Assembly: GCA_937950325.1 (NCBI GenBank)
Contig: CALFDJ010000061.1
Span: 3,372-67,371, forward strand
Direction of reading: 5' to 3'
DNA from: an uncultured Collinsella sp.
GTDB taxonomy: Bacteria; Actinomycetota; Coriobacteriia; Coriobacteriales; Coriobacteriaceae
DNA length: 64,000 nt
Shown: piece by piece, positions 26,297 through 34,520 of the stretch
Layout: each line of letters opens with the position of its first letter
How positions within the stretch are numbered: position 1 is the first letter of the stretch
Translations under genes and position numbers: made by a program
Notes under the pieces: generated by a model
What the model was told of the DNA's origin: nothing
Databases searched by the model: none
What the model saw: the letters and a program-made list of their open reading frames with translations, nothing else

Positions 26297-26389
26297 ACCA
26301 TCTTTATTCAGATTAATCATTGCCCGTTGCGACATCGCCGAACCCGCAGGGCAGAGAACAAGTTCCCTCCCGGCGCACTCCGCAGGACG

Positions 26390-26430
26390 AAAGAGCCTCC
26401 GCCGCACGAAGTGCGCAGCGGAGGCTCTTT
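26390..26430 (-). terminator. Intrinsic terminator of ilvE
   Basis: Arms AAAGAGCCTCCGC/GCGGAGGCTCTTT with an inner GCAC-GAA-GTGC stem. On the minus strand the stem ends in CTCTTTCG, downstream of the ilvE stop at 26493. Confidence 0.85.
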
Positions 26431-26492
26431 CATGTCCGAGGACGCGCCGGAAAGGAAGGTCGCCCTCGGGCCGGACATATCCGTAAGACAAA

Positions 26493-27545
26493 TTACGCGA
26501 CGGTGTAAACCCAGTTGTGCTTATCCTCGACAGCACCGGACTGGATGCCAGTCAGGGTCTCGCGGAGCTTCTTCATCACAGGACCGATCTCGGTGTAGCC
26601 AGCCGGGAAGGTCACGGTCTCATCGGCACCGTAGACCTTGTTGTCGATCTCACCGACTGGGGAGATAACGGCAGCGGTGCCGCACAGGCCGCACTCCACA
26701 AAGGTGCCGGCCTTGACCTCGGCCCACTCGACGGGGCGCTGGTCAACGGTCATGCCCAGGTCCTGAGCAACCTGAACGAGCGAACGACGGGTGATAGAGG
26801 GCAGGATGGAGTCGGTGTGCGACTGCGGAACGACGAGCGTGCCATCCTCTTTCACGAACAGGACGTTGGCGCCACCGGTCTCCTCGACATAGGTGCGGGA
26901 CTCGGAGTCGAGATACAGGTTCTCGGCATAGCCCTCGCGATGGGCCTCCATCGTGGGCTTAAGGGACATGGCGTAGTTCAGGCCGGCCTTGATGTTGCCG
27001 GTGCCGTGCGGTGCAGCACGGTCATACTCGGAAACGCGCAGCTTGACGGGCTTGAGGCCGCTCTTAAAGTACGGACCGACCGGGGTCACGAGAATGCGGA
27101 ACGTGTACTCAGGAGCGGGAGCCACGCCGATCACGTCACCGGAGCCGATCATAAACGGACGCACGTACAGGGTCGCACCGGAGCCGAAGGGCGGAACCCA
27201 CGCGGCGTTGGCAGAAACGACCTGCTTGACGGCCTCAACGAACTTGTCCTTGGGGAACGGGGGCATCTCGAGGCGCTGGGCAGAGTTGTACATGCGCTCG
27301 GCGTTCATGTCGGGGCGGAAGCAGACGATGCTGCCGTCCTCGGCGGTGTAGGCCTTCAGGCCCTCAAAGACCTCCTGACAGTAATGGAAGATGCCACCGC
27401 ACTCGGAGACATGCAGGGTGTGGTCGGTGGTCAGGCCGCCCTCGTCCCACTCGCCATCCTTCCAATGAGCCTCGTAGCTGTAATCGGTCTTCATGTAGCC
27501 AAAGCCGAGGCTACCCCAATCGATATCCTTCTTCTCGACAGTCAT
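26493..27545 (-). CDS. ilvE: Branched-chain amino acid aminotransferase
   Basis: A 350-residue fold-type IV PLP enzyme that makes valine, leucine and isoleucine from their keto acids with glutamate. Family marks are the IDWGSLGFGY-like start, the lysine block GTGNIKAGLNYAMSLKP (about residues 188-204) and YVEETGGANVLFV. The start at ATG 27545 follows AAGGAG. A 40-codon open frame (27664-27542) overlaps the start by ATGA. A palindrome CTTTAACTAAGTAAAGTA at 27735 lies upstream of the likely promoter and matches one at the amino-acid importer. The enzyme is cytoplasmic and acts alone here; no other ilv genes are in the window. Confidence 0.94.
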   Translation of the reverse strand: MTVEKKDIDWGSLGFGYMKTDYSYEAHWKDGEWDEGGLTTDHTLHVSECGGIFHYCQEVFEGLKAYTAEDGSIVCFRPDMNAERMYNSAQRLEMPPFPKDKFVEAVKQVVSANAAWVPPFGSGATLYVRPFMIGSGDVIGVAPAPEYTFRILVTPVGPYFKSGLKPVKLRVSEYDRAAPHGTGNIKAGLNYAMSLKPTMEAHREGYAENLYLDSESRTYVEETGGANVLFVKEDGTLVVPQSHTDSILPSITRRSLVQVAQDLGMTVDQRPVEWAEVKAGTFVECGLCGTAAVISPVGEIDNKVYGADETVTFPAGYTEIGPVMKKLRETLTGIQSGAVEDKHNWVYTVA

Positions 27546-27698
27546 ATGTCGCTCCTTACATACACAGTTGCATACTCGCGAACCCGCACGCAAGGACCGA
27601 GGCCGACCGCGTCGCAACGTCGCACGCCCGGAGCGTAGAGCCGGACGGGACACGCGAGCAGCATCAAAGCCGATGGCACGTCGATTCGCATGCACGAG

Positions 27699-27752
27699 AT
27701 TGTACTCCCCGCACGCGTCTGATAAAACGCTTTTCTTTAACTAAGTAAAGTA
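27699..27752 (-). promoter_or_regulatory. ilvE promoter region with shared palindrome
   Basis: A -10 box TACAAT lies at 27704-27699 on the minus strand. The palindrome CTTTAACTAAGTAAAGTA (27735-27752, plus-strand reading) lies about 50 bases upstream of the start point. The same pattern with transitions occurs at 52587-52604. Confidence 0.45.
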
Positions 27753-27770
27753 TTTTCATTTGACCGAAGC

Positions 27771-27805
27771 AAAAAGGCCCGCCACCGTAAGCGGTGACGG
27801 GTCTC
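27771..27805 (-). terminator. Intrinsic terminator of the DedA gene
   Basis: On the minus strand GACCCGTCACCGC-TTAC-GGTGGCGGGCC is followed by TTTTTGC. Confidence 0.88.
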
Positions 27806-27842
27806 AACTGTACGGTCTGCGCGCTGGCTCGAGCTAGGCGTT

Positions 27843-28481
27843 CTATTTACCCAGCTTGGCCTTAACCAGACCGACCACGGTCGGGATGATCGACACGGCA
27901 ACGATGCCGATAATCAGCAGCTCAAAGTGCTCCTGCACAAAGGGAATGCCGCCAAAGAAGTAGCCCAGCAGCGTAAAGACCGTCGACCAGGTAATGCCGC
28001 CCAGCACGTTAAAGACGACAAAGTTGCGCCAGTGCATGCCGCCCATGCCAGCGATAAAGGGCACAAAGGTGCGGATAAACGGGAAGAAGCGACCCAGGAA
28101 GATGGCCAGGTGACCCCACTTGTCCAAGAAGTCCTCGGACTTTTTGATGCGCTCGGGCGTCATGGCCTTGACCTTGCCCGAAGCGATGATCTTGCGGCCA
28201 AAGAAGTGACCGATCATAAAGTTGCACTGGTCGCCCAGGATGGCAGCCGCCCATGCGACGGCCAGCAGGGCCACGATGTTAAAGCCGCCATTGTGGGCAA
28301 AGAAGCCCGAAGCAAACAGCAGTGAATCGCCGGGGAGGAACGGGAAGAACACCACGCCCGTCTCGATAAAGATGATCAGGAACACGCAGCCGTAGGCCAT
28401 AAGCGGGCCGGCGGCGATCCAGCTGGCGATCGCGGTGCGCGGGTCCTTAAGCAGCTCGGCGATAAAATTGATGAAACCCAT
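27843..28481 (-). CDS. DedA family membrane protein
   Basis: A 212-residue DedA/SNARE-associated family protein with about five hydrophobic segments. The conserved block FLPGDSLLFASGFFA (about 53-67) and the arginine-rich FFGRKI...FLGRFFPFIRTFVPFIAGMGGMHWRNF (two stretches, about 100-165) are family marks. The family includes undecaprenyl-phosphate and phosphatidylethanolamine flippases and affects membrane-lipid recycling. Start at MGFINFIAELL (ATG 28481) with GAGAGG about ten bases before. It is divergent from cysE. Confidence 0.9.
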   Translation of the reverse strand: MGFINFIAELLKDPRTAIASWIAAGPLMAYGCVFLIIFIETGVVFFPFLPGDSLLFASGFFAHNGGFNIVALLAVAWAAAILGDQCNFMIGHFFGRKIIASGKVKAMTPERIKKSEDFLDKWGHLAIFLGRFFPFIRTFVPFIAGMGGMHWRNFVVFNVLGGITWSTVFTLLGYFFGGIPFVQEHFELLIIGIVAVSIIPTVVGLVKAKLGK

Positions 28482-28652
28482 GAAGTAAAACCTCTCAGTT
28501 GTGGGCGCGGATACGTCCAAGTTGACCAGTATACGGTTGCGGCGTCCCCTCGTGCGCAACCCCACAAAAGCATGACTCCATTACCAGCAAGTTTGCATAA
28601 CTGACACCTGTCGCGCAATGCCGCCAAGATTGTCCTTCCTAATCCCTAGCGA

Positions 28653-28664
28653 ATCGCTATACTT
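28653..28664 (+). promoter_or_regulatory. Possible -10 box of cysE
   Basis: TATACT about 40 bases before the start codon, with a weak TTCCTA 16 bases upstream of it. Confidence 0.35.
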
Positions 28665-28704
28665 TATTGAATCGCATTGCCATGGCGCTAAGGGAGGGCG
28701 GCCG

Positions 28705-29409
28705 GTGAGCTTTATCAATACCATTCGCGAGGACATCAAGACCGTCCAAGCGCAGGACCCCGCCGCGCAAAACGGTCTGGTCATCTTCCTTTCCTATCCT
28801 GGCCTGCACGCCAAGTGGAACCACGTGCCCGAGCACTGGCTGTGGGAGCATGGACATCGCTCGCTCGCCCGCGTGCTCTCGCAAATCACCCGTCATATCA
28901 CCGGCGTCGAGATTCATCCCGCCGCACAGATCGGCAAGCACTTCTTTATCGACCACGCCATGGGCGTCGTCATCGGCGAGACCACCATTGTGGGCGACAA
29001 CTGTGTGCTCTACCAGGGCGTCACGCTCGGCGGCACCGGCAACGAGACCGGCAAGCGTCACCCCACCCTGGGCAACAATGTCACGGTGGGCACGGGCGCC
29101 AAGGTGCTCGGCAACATCCGCATCGGCAACAACGTCAAGATCGGCGGCAACTCGGTCGTCGTTAAGGACGTGCCCGACAACTGCACCGTCGTGGGCGTGC
29201 CGGGACGCATCATCAAGCGCAACGGCTGCCGCGTGTTCGAGGAGAGTTTCGACGCCAAGCAGCATCGCGAGTACATGCCCGATGACGCCGCCGAGCAGAG
29301 TGCCCTCAACCGCCAGGGCATCACCGAGAATGCCCGCCGCGTCAAAGAACTCGAGCGAGAGGTGGCCGAGCTCAAAACCCTCGTCGCCAAGCTCATGGAC
29401 GAACGTTAG
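28705..29409 (+). CDS. cysE: Serine O-acetyltransferase
   Basis: A 234-residue CysE that makes O-acetylserine from serine and acetyl-CoA, the first step of cysteine synthesis. An N-terminal helical region leads into a left-handed beta-helix of hexapeptide repeats (about 65-170). His residues of FFIDHAMGVVIGET and the block GVTLGGTG are the family's active site. The C-terminal tail is long and ends in a predicted coiled coil (REVAELKTLVAKL). GTG 28705 is chosen because AGGGAGG lies just upstream and the family N-terminus begins there. A terminator follows at 29451. Confidence 0.93.
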   Translation: MSFINTIREDIKTVQAQDPAAQNGLVIFLSYPGLHAKWNHVPEHWLWEHGHRSLARVLSQITRHITGVEIHPAAQIGKHFFIDHAMGVVIGETTIVGDNCVLYQGVTLGGTGNETGKRHPTLGNNVTVGTGAKVLGNIRIGNNVKIGGNSVVVKDVPDNCTVVGVPGRIIKRNGCRVFEESFDAKQHREYMPDDAAEQSALNRQGITENARRVKELEREVAELKTLVAKLMDER

Positions 29410-29450
29410 GAACGCAAGCGGCACAAAACGACATCGGCACCGACGCAAAA

Positions 29451-29490
29451 GGCGCGCCAGGGAATCAATCCCCGGCGCGCCATTCCTTTT
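29451..29490 (+). terminator. Intrinsic terminator of cysE
   Basis: Stem GGCGCGCC/GGCGCGCC, extended by GGG/CCC inside, then ATTCCTTTT. Confidence 0.8.
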
Positions 29491-29491
29491 G

Positions 29492-29522
29492 ATGTGACAA
29501 AGGGACTGTCCCTTTGTCACAT
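29492..29522. repeat. GGGACAG-core palindrome (copy 4)
   Basis: 15-base perfect arms ATGTGACAAAGGGAC/GTCCCTTTGTCACAT with one central base. It abuts the stop codon of the ABC gene at 29522. Confidence 0.85.
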
Positions 29523-31528
29523 TATGCGAACTGACTCAGATAGAGGTCGGCATAAGCGCCCTCGGCTGCGAGCAGCTCCTTATGCGTGCCCTGCTCGATA
29601 ATGTTGCCGTGGTCCATGACCAAGATCAGGTCGGCGTCCACGATCGTCGACAGGCGATGCGCGATCACAAAGCTCGTGCGCCCGCGCATAAGCGCGTCCA
29701 TGGCACGGCCGATGGCAAGCTCGGTACGCGTGTCCACGCTTGAGGTCGCCTCGTCCAGGATGAGAATCGCCGGGTTGTTGAGCAGCACGCGTGCGATGGT
29801 CAGCAGCTGACGCTGGCCCTGGCTGATGCTTTCGGCATCGTTGGCCACGCGCGTGTCGTAGCCCTGCGGCATGGTGCGCACGAAGAAGTCGACCTGCGCG
29901 GCACGAGCGGCGGCCACAATTTCGTCGCGCGTTGCCTCGGGGCAGCCGTAGGCGATGTTTTCGGCAATCGTGCCATCGAATAGCCAGGCGTCTTGCAGCA
30001 CCATGCCAAACTGCTGGCGCAGCTCGCCACGATCCATGCGGCTCGTGTCCACGCCGTCGAGCGTAATGCGCCCGCCGTCAATCTCGTAGAAGCGCATGAG
30101 CAGGTTGATGAGCGTGGTTTTGCCCGCGCCCGTGGTTCCCACCACGGCGATCTTCTGGCCCGGCTCGGCGGTAAACGACACGTCGCGCATGAGCGGCTTG
30201 TCGGGCGCGTAGCCAAAGCGTACATGCTCAAAAGCGACACGGCCCTCAACGCGACCCGGCAGCCTGGCGGCCTCGCCCGGCTGCGGATCCGCCTCCATCT
30301 CGGGTTCATCGAGCAGGTCGAACACGCGCTCCGCACTCGCCAGCGCGCTCTGCAGCGAGTTGAAGGTAAACGACAGCTGCGTCATGGGCTCAGATGCCTC
30401 GTAGATAAACTGGAAGAACGCCTGGAACACGCCGACGGTCATGTGGCCGGCAACCAGCATACTGCAGCCCACAATCGCAATCACGATCTGTGCCAGGCGG
30501 CCGATAAAGCGCACCGCGGGGCCGACGGCGTTAATCATAAAGTCGGCCTTGGCACTCACGCGTGCCAGCTCGCCCGAGGCCTGGTGCACCTCGGCAGAAC
30601 TTTGGCGCTCGCGGTTAAACGCGCGAATCACCAGACGGCCCGAGTAGCCTTCCTCGACCGCACTCGTAATCTTGGACACCCACTCTTGGCGCTCACCGGT
30701 TACGTCATGCGTGCGGCGCGAGACCACCTTGGTCACCAGCAGCGACAACGCCGTAAAGAACAAAAAGACCAGCGTAAGTGGCACGCTAAACACGAACATC
30801 ACGCTCACGGCGCCCACCACGGTACCGATCGACACCAGAAGCTGCAGCAAGCCGCGCTGCATGCTCTCGGACATCTTGTCCAAGTCGTTGGTCGCACGGC
30901 TGACGACCTCACCGGGACGATGCGCGTCAAAAAAGGCAAGCGGCAGACGGTTGAGCTTTTGTGCGATGCGGTTGCGTAGGCACAGGTTGAGGCGTTCGGC
31001 AACGCTCGACATCAAAAAGCTCTGGAGCGCGTAGAACGAGGCAGCGGCCGTCCAGATCATAAAGTAGATGAAGATGGTCCTGCCGCAGTTCTCCCAGGTG
31101 ATGTTGAAGGTGGTGTCGTTGGCAAACGCCACCTGAATGTGGCTCCACAGCTCATCGATCACGCGGGCGCTATATGCCGGCGCAGCAGTGTTAAAGATGG
31201 CATAGAACACAATGCTCGCGAACACGATATAGAAGCGCCAATGGTCGCCGGCAGCCTCACTCCACAGGCGGCGCACCGTCGCCCAGGTATCCCGAGGCGT
31301 CTCGTCCTCGTCTTCGTCGTCCACGTCGCGCATACGCTCTGCCTCGGCGCGGGCGCGCTCGTCCTCGGCACGTTCGTTTTCCTCGTAGAGCGCTTGGCGG
31401 CGAGCCTCGCGCTCGGCTGCAGCCTTGGCGGCGTCATCCAGCTCGGTCGACGCGGCGGCCGTTTCCTCGACCAGTCCCGCGGCAGCGGCGTCATCAACGC
31501 CGCCCTGCTTCTTGAGCTCCTCGGTCAT
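29522..31528 (-). CDS. ABC exporter subunit with intact catalytic glutamate (pair 2, second gene)
   Basis: A 668-residue half-transporter. It starts with a charged Glu/Ala/Arg-rich extension of about 90 residues that is absent from the other exporter genes here. Six membrane helices follow, then a nucleotide-binding domain: Walker A GTTGAGKTT, signature ISQGQRQ (changed from LSGGQ) and Walker B ILILDEATSS with intact Glu. Its partner 31530-33254 has the reverse pattern. Start at ATG 31528 with GGGAGG ten bases before, one base after the partner's stop. It belongs to a marR-ABC-ABC operon, so it probably exports a toxic compound or drug; substrate unknown. Confidence 0.9.
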   Translation of the reverse strand: MTEELKKQGGVDDAAAAGLVEETAAASTELDDAAKAAAEREARRQALYEENERAEDERARAEAERMRDVDDEDEDETPRDTWATVRRLWSEAAGDHWRFYIVFASIVFYAIFNTAAPAYSARVIDELWSHIQVAFANDTTFNITWENCGRTIFIYFMIWTAAASFYALQSFLMSSVAERLNLCLRNRIAQKLNRLPLAFFDAHRPGEVVSRATNDLDKMSESMQRGLLQLLVSIGTVVGAVSVMFVFSVPLTLVFLFFTALSLLVTKVVSRRTHDVTGERQEWVSKITSAVEEGYSGRLVIRAFNRERQSSAEVHQASGELARVSAKADFMINAVGPAVRFIGRLAQIVIAIVGCSMLVAGHMTVGVFQAFFQFIYEASEPMTQLSFTFNSLQSALASAERVFDLLDEPEMEADPQPGEAARLPGRVEGRVAFEHVRFGYAPDKPLMRDVSFTAEPGQKIAVVGTTGAGKTTLINLLMRFYEIDGGRITLDGVDTSRMDRGELRQQFGMVLQDAWLFDGTIAENIAYGCPEATRDEIVAAARAAQVDFFVRTMPQGYDTRVANDAESISQGQRQLLTIARVLLNNPAILILDEATSSVDTRTELAIGRAMDALMRGRTSFVIAHRLSTIVDADLILVMDHGNIIEQGTHKELLAAEGAYADLYLSQFA

Positions 31529-31529
31529 G

Positions 31530-33254
31530 CTACTCACCTCCCTTCATCTGCGATTCCGCGATGGCACGGTACACCTCGCAGGTTTCCATAAGCTCGCCAT
31601 GCGTGCCCAGGCCCACAACCTCGCCATCCTTGAGCACGACGATCTGGTCGGCGTGCAAGATCGTCGAGATGCGCTGCGCGATGATGAGCACCGCAGCGTC
31701 ACGCGTCTCGTCTTGCAACGCATGACGCAGGGCGGCATCGGTCTTAAAGTCCAGGGCCGAAAAACTGTCATCGAAGATATATAGATTGGCATGCTTCATG
31801 AGCGCACGGGCGATTGCCAAACGCTGGCGCTGGCCGCCCGAAAAGTTCGTACCGCCCTGCGCCACCGGGGTATCGAGCCCCTGCGGTTGGTCGAGTACAA
31901 AGGTGCTCTGGGCAACCTCAAGCGCGTGAAGCATGTCGCCCTCGGTCGCGCCTTCGTTACCAAAGCGAAGGTTACTCGCCACCGTGCCCGAGAACAGCCA
32001 CGCCTTCTGCGGCACATAGGCAATGCGCCCGCGGATTTCGTCTTGCGTAAGCTCGCACAGGTCCACACCATTCAGGCGAATGGAGCCCTTGGTGGCATCG
32101 TGGAAGCGCAGCAGAAGCTTTGCCACCGTCGATTTGCCCGAGCCTGTCGAGCCAACAATCGCAGTCGTCTGACCGCGACGGCAGGCAAAGCTCAGGTCGC
32201 ACAGGGTGTCCTCGTCGGCATCGTCAAAGCGAAACGACATGTGGTCGAACACGGCCACCGCATCGGCTTCGTCTTGGGGCTCGCGCGCCCCGTCATCCAG
32301 CGTGCGGTCACCGTCCACGATGCTCGGCTCGATCTCCAGCACCTGCTGCGCGCGGTTCAGACATGCGGCGGCGCGCGGAAGCGTCAGCACCACCATCTGC
32401 GCCATCATCACAAAGAACAGGATCAGGATTGCGTACTCGAGCACCGCAGAGATGCTCGCGATCTGCATGGCGTGGGCGCCCACGCGGTTGCCGCCAACCC
32501 ACAGCACCGCCACCTCGGCGATGTTCATCAAAAAGAAGCTTGAGCTGTCGAGGCCCACAAACAGGTGGTTGACTTTGATGGCGTTGACGGCGTAGTCGCT
32601 AAACACCTCGTCCAGACGCCGTTCCTCGTGGCGCTCCTTGTTAAACGCACGGATGACGCGCACGCCCACAATATTCTCGCGCAGCACCACGTTCATGCGG
32701 TCGATAAAGCCCTGTAGGCGCATAAAAATCGGCGCCGCGTTGGCAACCGTAAAGACCGCCGCCACCAGCACAATCGCAACGACTACGCCCAGAAGCGTGC
32801 CCATGGCGGGATCGATAAACCAGGCGAAGATGATGCCCGCCACAGCCAAAAACGGCACGGGCAGCACCAGCTGAATCGTCTGCAGAATCGCCTGCTGAAT
32901 CACGTTGATGTCGTTGAGCGAGCGCGTAATCATCGATCCGGTGCCAAAGCGCTCAAAATCGCTGGCCGCGAGCTCGAGCGATTTGTCGTACACGGCATTG
33001 CGGATATCGCAAGCCACGTTGGCGGCCAGGCGCGCCGAAAGATAGCAGCCCAGCACCGTGCCGCCGCTAGCCATGCTGGTCGCGATAAACATGTATAGGC
33101 CGTTGCGTAAAATGTAGTCGACATCACCCGTAGTAATACCGGTGTTGACCATATTCGCCAGCATCGTGGGAACCAACAGCGTACCGACGTTATCCACCAG
33201 CAGCACCAGCAGCGTCACTGCGACAAGCCCTCGATATGGCTTTAGAAACTTCAT
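31530..33254 (-). CDS. ABC exporter subunit with degenerate Walker B (pair 2, first gene)
   Basis: A 574-residue half-transporter (578 if it starts at GTG 33266). Membrane helices fill about residues 10-300. The nucleotide-binding domain has Walker A GSTGSGKST, signature FSGGQRQR and Walker B LYIFDDSFSALD, in which Asp replaces the catalytic Glu. ATG 33254 overlaps the marR stop as TAATG, and the alternative GTG 33266 has AGGGGGAG close by. It pairs with the next gene as a heterodimeric exporter under MarR control. Confidence 0.9.
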   Translation of the reverse strand: MKFLKPYRGLVAVTLLVLLVDNVGTLLVPTMLANMVNTGITTGDVDYILRNGLYMFIATSMASGGTVLGCYLSARLAANVACDIRNAVYDKSLELAASDFERFGTGSMITRSLNDINVIQQAILQTIQLVLPVPFLAVAGIIFAWFIDPAMGTLLGVVVAIVLVAAVFTVANAAPIFMRLQGFIDRMNVVLRENIVGVRVIRAFNKERHEERRLDEVFSDYAVNAIKVNHLFVGLDSSSFFLMNIAEVAVLWVGGNRVGAHAMQIASISAVLEYAILILFFVMMAQMVVLTLPRAAACLNRAQQVLEIEPSIVDGDRTLDDGAREPQDEADAVAVFDHMSFRFDDADEDTLCDLSFACRRGQTTAIVGSTGSGKSTVAKLLLRFHDATKGSIRLNGVDLCELTQDEIRGRIAYVPQKAWLFSGTVASNLRFGNEGATEGDMLHALEVAQSTFVLDQPQGLDTPVAQGGTNFSGGQRQRLAIARALMKHANLYIFDDSFSALDFKTDAALRHALQDETRDAAVLIIAQRISTILHADQIVVLKDGEVVGLGTHGELMETCEVYRAIAESQMKGGE

Positions 33255-33754
33255 TAACAGTCGCACGACTCCCCCTCACCTTGATTCTCGGCTTGGCTCT
33301 CGACAGCGATATGCTGCTTAAATGTCTCGCACTCCTCGCCGAGCACCTGAGAGAATTTGCCGATCAAGCGCATGATTTCGCGCTGCTCACACGGCTCAAG
33401 CGCGCCAAAGGCTCGCTGCTCGGCCTTGAGTGCCGGCAGCGCATAACGCTCGGCAAATCGCCTGCCCTCTTCGGTCAGGCTCACAACCTTATTCTTACGA
33501 CTGCCTTCGGCAAACTCCAACGTTGCGAAGCCCCGCGCCGTCAAGGTTTTAATCGCCGAGTTGATAGTCTGCTTGCTGTAGAACCATTCGCTTGTCAGAC
33601 GGCTTACGGCAATACTGCCGCCCGCCGTGCTGGTATCGACGAGCATCCAGTAAGCGCAGTCCGAAAGGCCGCAGGCGCGCGAGAACTCCGAATAGATATG
33701 GTCGAGTCCATTGAGCAACCGGTCGAAGTCGACCAACGTAACCGCACTATTCAT
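33254..33754 (-). CDS. MarR-family transcriptional regulator of the exporter operon
   Basis: A 166-residue winged-helix regulator. The DNA-binding part (about 45-110) includes VSRLTSEWFYSKQTINSAIKTL and the wing GSRKNKVVSLTEEG, both typical of MarR. It ends in a Cys-containing tail (ESCDC). It is the first gene of an operon with two ABC exporter genes and overlaps the second gene's start. A direct repeat in its promoter is a likely binding site, so it probably represses the operon until a ligand arrives. Confidence 0.9.
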   Translation of the reverse strand: MNSAVTLVDFDRLLNGLDHIYSEFSRACGLSDCAYWMLVDTSTAGGSIAVSRLTSEWFYSKQTINSAIKTLTARGFATLEFAEGSRKNKVVSLTEEGRRFAERYALPALKAEQRAFGALEPCEQREIMRLIGKFSQVLGEECETFKQHIAVESQAENQGEGESCDC

Positions 33755-33768
33755 CTATCCCACCATTC

Positions 33769-33830
33769 GATTGTCCGATTTTTGACCAATTTTGTGTCTC
33801 TAGATTAGTCCGAGTTTTGACTATCGTCAA
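33769..33830 (-). promoter_or_regulatory. marR-ABC operon promoter with two direct-repeat operators
   Basis: On the minus strand TTGACG (33830-33825), 17 bases and TAATCT (33807-33802) form a good promoter. GTCAAAACTCGGACTAATC overlaps the spacer and -10, and GTCAAAAATCGGACAATCG lies just downstream at the start region. The two repeats start 35 bases apart. Confidence 0.7.
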
Positions 33831-33873
33831 CAGGCTCTCCGCAAATGCGTGCATTTTTATTGCCTATCGGCAG

Positions 33874-33909
33874 AAAAAGACCGCCGGCGCGGGGGCGGCG
33901 CCAGCGGTC
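33874..33909 (-). terminator. Terminator of the 96-residue protein gene
   Basis: On the minus strand GACCGCTGGCGC pairs with GCGCCGGCGGTC, followed by TTTTT. Confidence 0.85.
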
Positions 33910-33935
33910 ACGTGAAAATCGGGTTTTATCGCCTG

Positions 33936-34226
33936 TTAAGCGGCGACGGCCTCATAGACCGTAGCGCCCGAGAAGCTGTCATGCAGGCTCTTGCCGGCAA
34001 TCCACGGCAGCTCGACGACCTCGCAGACCGTGTTGACCAGCTCGGAGCAGTCAGTAAAGTGGCCCTTGTCGTTGAGGGCCTCGCAATCCTGAACACGCCA
34101 ATAGCCATCGGTGTGCGTGATGTAGTACTCGTGATCGTTGATCGACACGAAAGCACGCGTCTTGGAACGCAGCAGCTTCAGAAATCCTTCGAAATCGGTC
34201 TCGACGACATCTCCAGCCTGGAACAT
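33936..34226 (-). CDS. Unrecognised 96-residue acidic protein
   Basis: I do not recognise this protein. It is soluble, acidic and has no signal peptide. The middle (SINDHEYYITHTDGYWRVQD, about 31-50) is rich in aromatic residues and looks like a small beta sheet, and three cysteines are present. The start at ATG 34226 has AGGAGGT seven bases before it, and a good terminator follows, so it is well expressed in its own unit. An inverted repeat TGATAAACGTT/AACCTTTATCA at 34263-34300 lies upstream. It stands between two regulator-controlled regions with no clear partner. Confidence 0.7.
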   Translation of the reverse strand: MFQAGDVVETDFEGFLKLLRSKTRAFVSINDHEYYITHTDGYWRVQDCEALNDKGHFTDCSELVNTVCEVVELPWIAGKSLHDSFSGATVYEAVAA

Positions 34227-34261
34227 GATGTTACCTCCTGGCCCGGCGCCACCACGGCGCA

Positions 34262-34300
34262 TTGATAAACGTTGGTACTCCTTTAGTAAAACCTTTATCA
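34262..34300. promoter_or_regulatory. Inverted repeat upstream of the 96-residue gene, shared with the transaldolase promoter
   Basis: TTGATAAACGTTGGTA (34262-34277) is one base different from the minus-strand sequence at 4797-4782. TGATAAACGTT here pairs with AACCTTTATCA at 34290-34300. It could be an operator or a -35 region. Confidence 0.35.
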
Positions 34301-34520
34301 GAGGTTATGCGTTCGTCATTTAGGCAAGTGGTAAAAAACCGCAGGGTAGACGGGATAAAACGTTTAACCATCCCATTGGTTTGTCACATTCTGAAGGTAC
34401 TTTTATGCAAACCTATTTTCCCAATTGGAATCTATCCTTTTGGCCGGGCAATTGACCGTCTATCGTTTGAGCCCGACGGGTATGAACGGGGCATCTGCAA
34501 CGCCACCGCAAGGAGACACC

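Noticed and set aside
26045..26536. 163-codon minus-strand frame between lemA and ilvE
   Set aside because: It overlaps the ilvE end, contains two terminator hairpins and the inverted-repeat element, and has no ribosome site or domain.
27546..27842. T-box leader for ilvE
   Set aside because: No AGGGTGGNACCGCG-type block or specifier structure was found; only a terminator of the upstream gene, a promoter and a palindrome.
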